Position numbers and translations under genes: made by a program. From Planctomicrobium sp. (lineage in GTDB: Bacteria; Planctomycetota; Planctomycetia; Planctomycetales; Planctomycetaceae): a stretch of DNA of 15,397 nucleotides. The stretch is from positions 1-15,397 of the forward strand of contig JAJDEL010000870.1 of the NCBI GenBank assembly GCA_029259835.1, read 5' to 3'. The notes beneath the pieces are model-generated. The model saw nothing but the letters and a program-made list of their open reading frames with translations. It was not told the origin of the DNA and did no database searches. Positions 14,935 through 15,397 of the stretch are shown piece by piece. Every line of letters starts with the position of its first letter. Position 1 is the first letter of the stretch.

Positions 14935-15397
14935 TTAAATTTTAGGTTGATATGCTAATAGTCGTAATGCGTTGGCAACGACGAGTAACGTACTTCCTTC
15001 GTGGAAGATAATCGCAACTCCGATTCCAGCCACTCCCAACAAAGCTGATGGAATCAATAATGCAATCACGCCTAATGAGACGATCAGGTTTTGCTGAATT
15101 ATCGTACGCGTCTGACGTCCCAGTCCGACTGCAAAGGGAAGCTTAGACAGATCATCGGCCATCAGCGCGACATCAGCGGTTTCCAATGCCACATCGGTTC
15201 CACCCGCTCCCATTGCAATTCCGACCGATGATGCCGTCAATGCTGGCGCATCGTTGACACCATCACCTACCATCGCCACGTAGCTAAATCGGGCGAGATA
15301 GTCCTTCACTGCAGACACCTTTTCGTCCGGTAACAAACTGGCTCGATATTCAGTGAGCCCAACTTCCTGACTTATGGCCGTGGCCACACACTCGTTA
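14935..15397 (-). CDS. P1B-type metal-transporting ATPase, C-terminal end (cut by window edge)
   Basis: The frame is open to the end of the window, so the N-terminal and central parts, including the phosphorylated Asp and the membrane metal site of helix 4, are not seen. What is visible is the hinge MVGDGVNDAPAL with following GIAMGAGGTDVALETADVAL, the standard end of the P domain, and the last two membrane helices. The final helix carries HEGSTLLVVANALRLL. A HEG(G/S)T motif in this helix is typical of the P1B-4 group (CoaT, CtpD), which exports Co, Fe or Zn, rather than of Cu or ZntA-type pumps. It would sit in the inner membrane and lower cytoplasmic metal. The subgroup call would need the missing CPC or SPC motif to confirm. 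Confidence 0.85.
   Translation of the reverse strand, partial: NECVATAISQEVGLTEYRASLLPDEKVSAVKDYLARFSYVAMVGDGVNDAPALTASSVGIAMGAGGTDVALETADVALMADDLSKLPFAVGLGRQTRTIIQQNLIVSLGVIALLIPSALLGVAGIGVAIIFHEGSTLLVVANALRLLAYQPKI

Noticed and set aside
1..15397. CRISPR array, tRNA or rRNA genes
   Set aside because: No regularly spaced repeats, no tRNA-like cloverleaf and no rRNA-like blocks were seen.

Overview
The window looks like an accessory stretch of a bacterial chromosome, probably from a planctomycete or a similar environmental Gram-negative. That assignment is inference: it rests on the gene styles (SulP carrier, membrane-bound spermidine-synthase-like fusion, Cys-rich exported protein, lipoprotein with a TusA-like domain) and on no marker gene. 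By eye the left half (about 1.4-8.1 kb) is clearly richer in G+C than the right half (about 8.7-15.4 kb), and the change falls at a cluster of insertion-sequence material.

Layout. (i) 162-1400 (+): an unrecognised 412-aa protein with a TPR-like helical stretch and two R-x4-H motifs of the kind found in HEPN ribonucleases, behind a good sigma70-like promoter at 21-49. (ii) 8121 down to 1451 (-): one tightly packed operon in the order ArsR/SmtB regulator, HlyD-type adaptor, ABC ATPase, two FtsX-like permeases, a lipoprotein combining an OB-like region, Spy/CpxP-like helices and a C-terminal TusA-like domain, a small V4R-domain protein, and a broken remnant resembling the N-terminus of an ArsM-like methyltransferase. 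Most junctions are 1- or 4-nt overlaps or gaps under 15 nt. (iii) 8148-8710: a one-gene IS200/IS605-type element (HUH transposase plus a hairpin at each end) lying between arsR and what appears to be the operon's own promoter/operator at 8734-8765. (iv) 8762-9060: the eroded 3' end of an ISAs1-like transposase. (v) 9254-9703 (+): a small secreted Cys-rich protein. (vi) 10172-12145 (+): a SulP anion transporter with an unusual insert of about 137 residues, convergent with (vii) 12207-14705 (-), a membrane protein fused to a spermidine-synthase-like Rossmann domain. (viii) 14935-15397 (-): the C-terminal end of a P1B-type metal ATPase with a HEGST motif, cut by the window edge.

How it fits together. 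The central operon reads as a thiol- or metal-sensing regulator controlling a MacB-like tripartite exporter. Its last genes (TusA-like lipoprotein, V4R protein, decayed methyltransferase) add sulfur- or metal-related chemistry not usual for MacB operons. This is the best candidate for an undescribed system. Its substrate cannot be read from the sequence; a soft metal, metalloid or thiol conjugate is the natural guess. The P1B ATPase and the Cys-rich exported protein nearby fit a metal-handling neighbourhood but are not shown to be linked to it.
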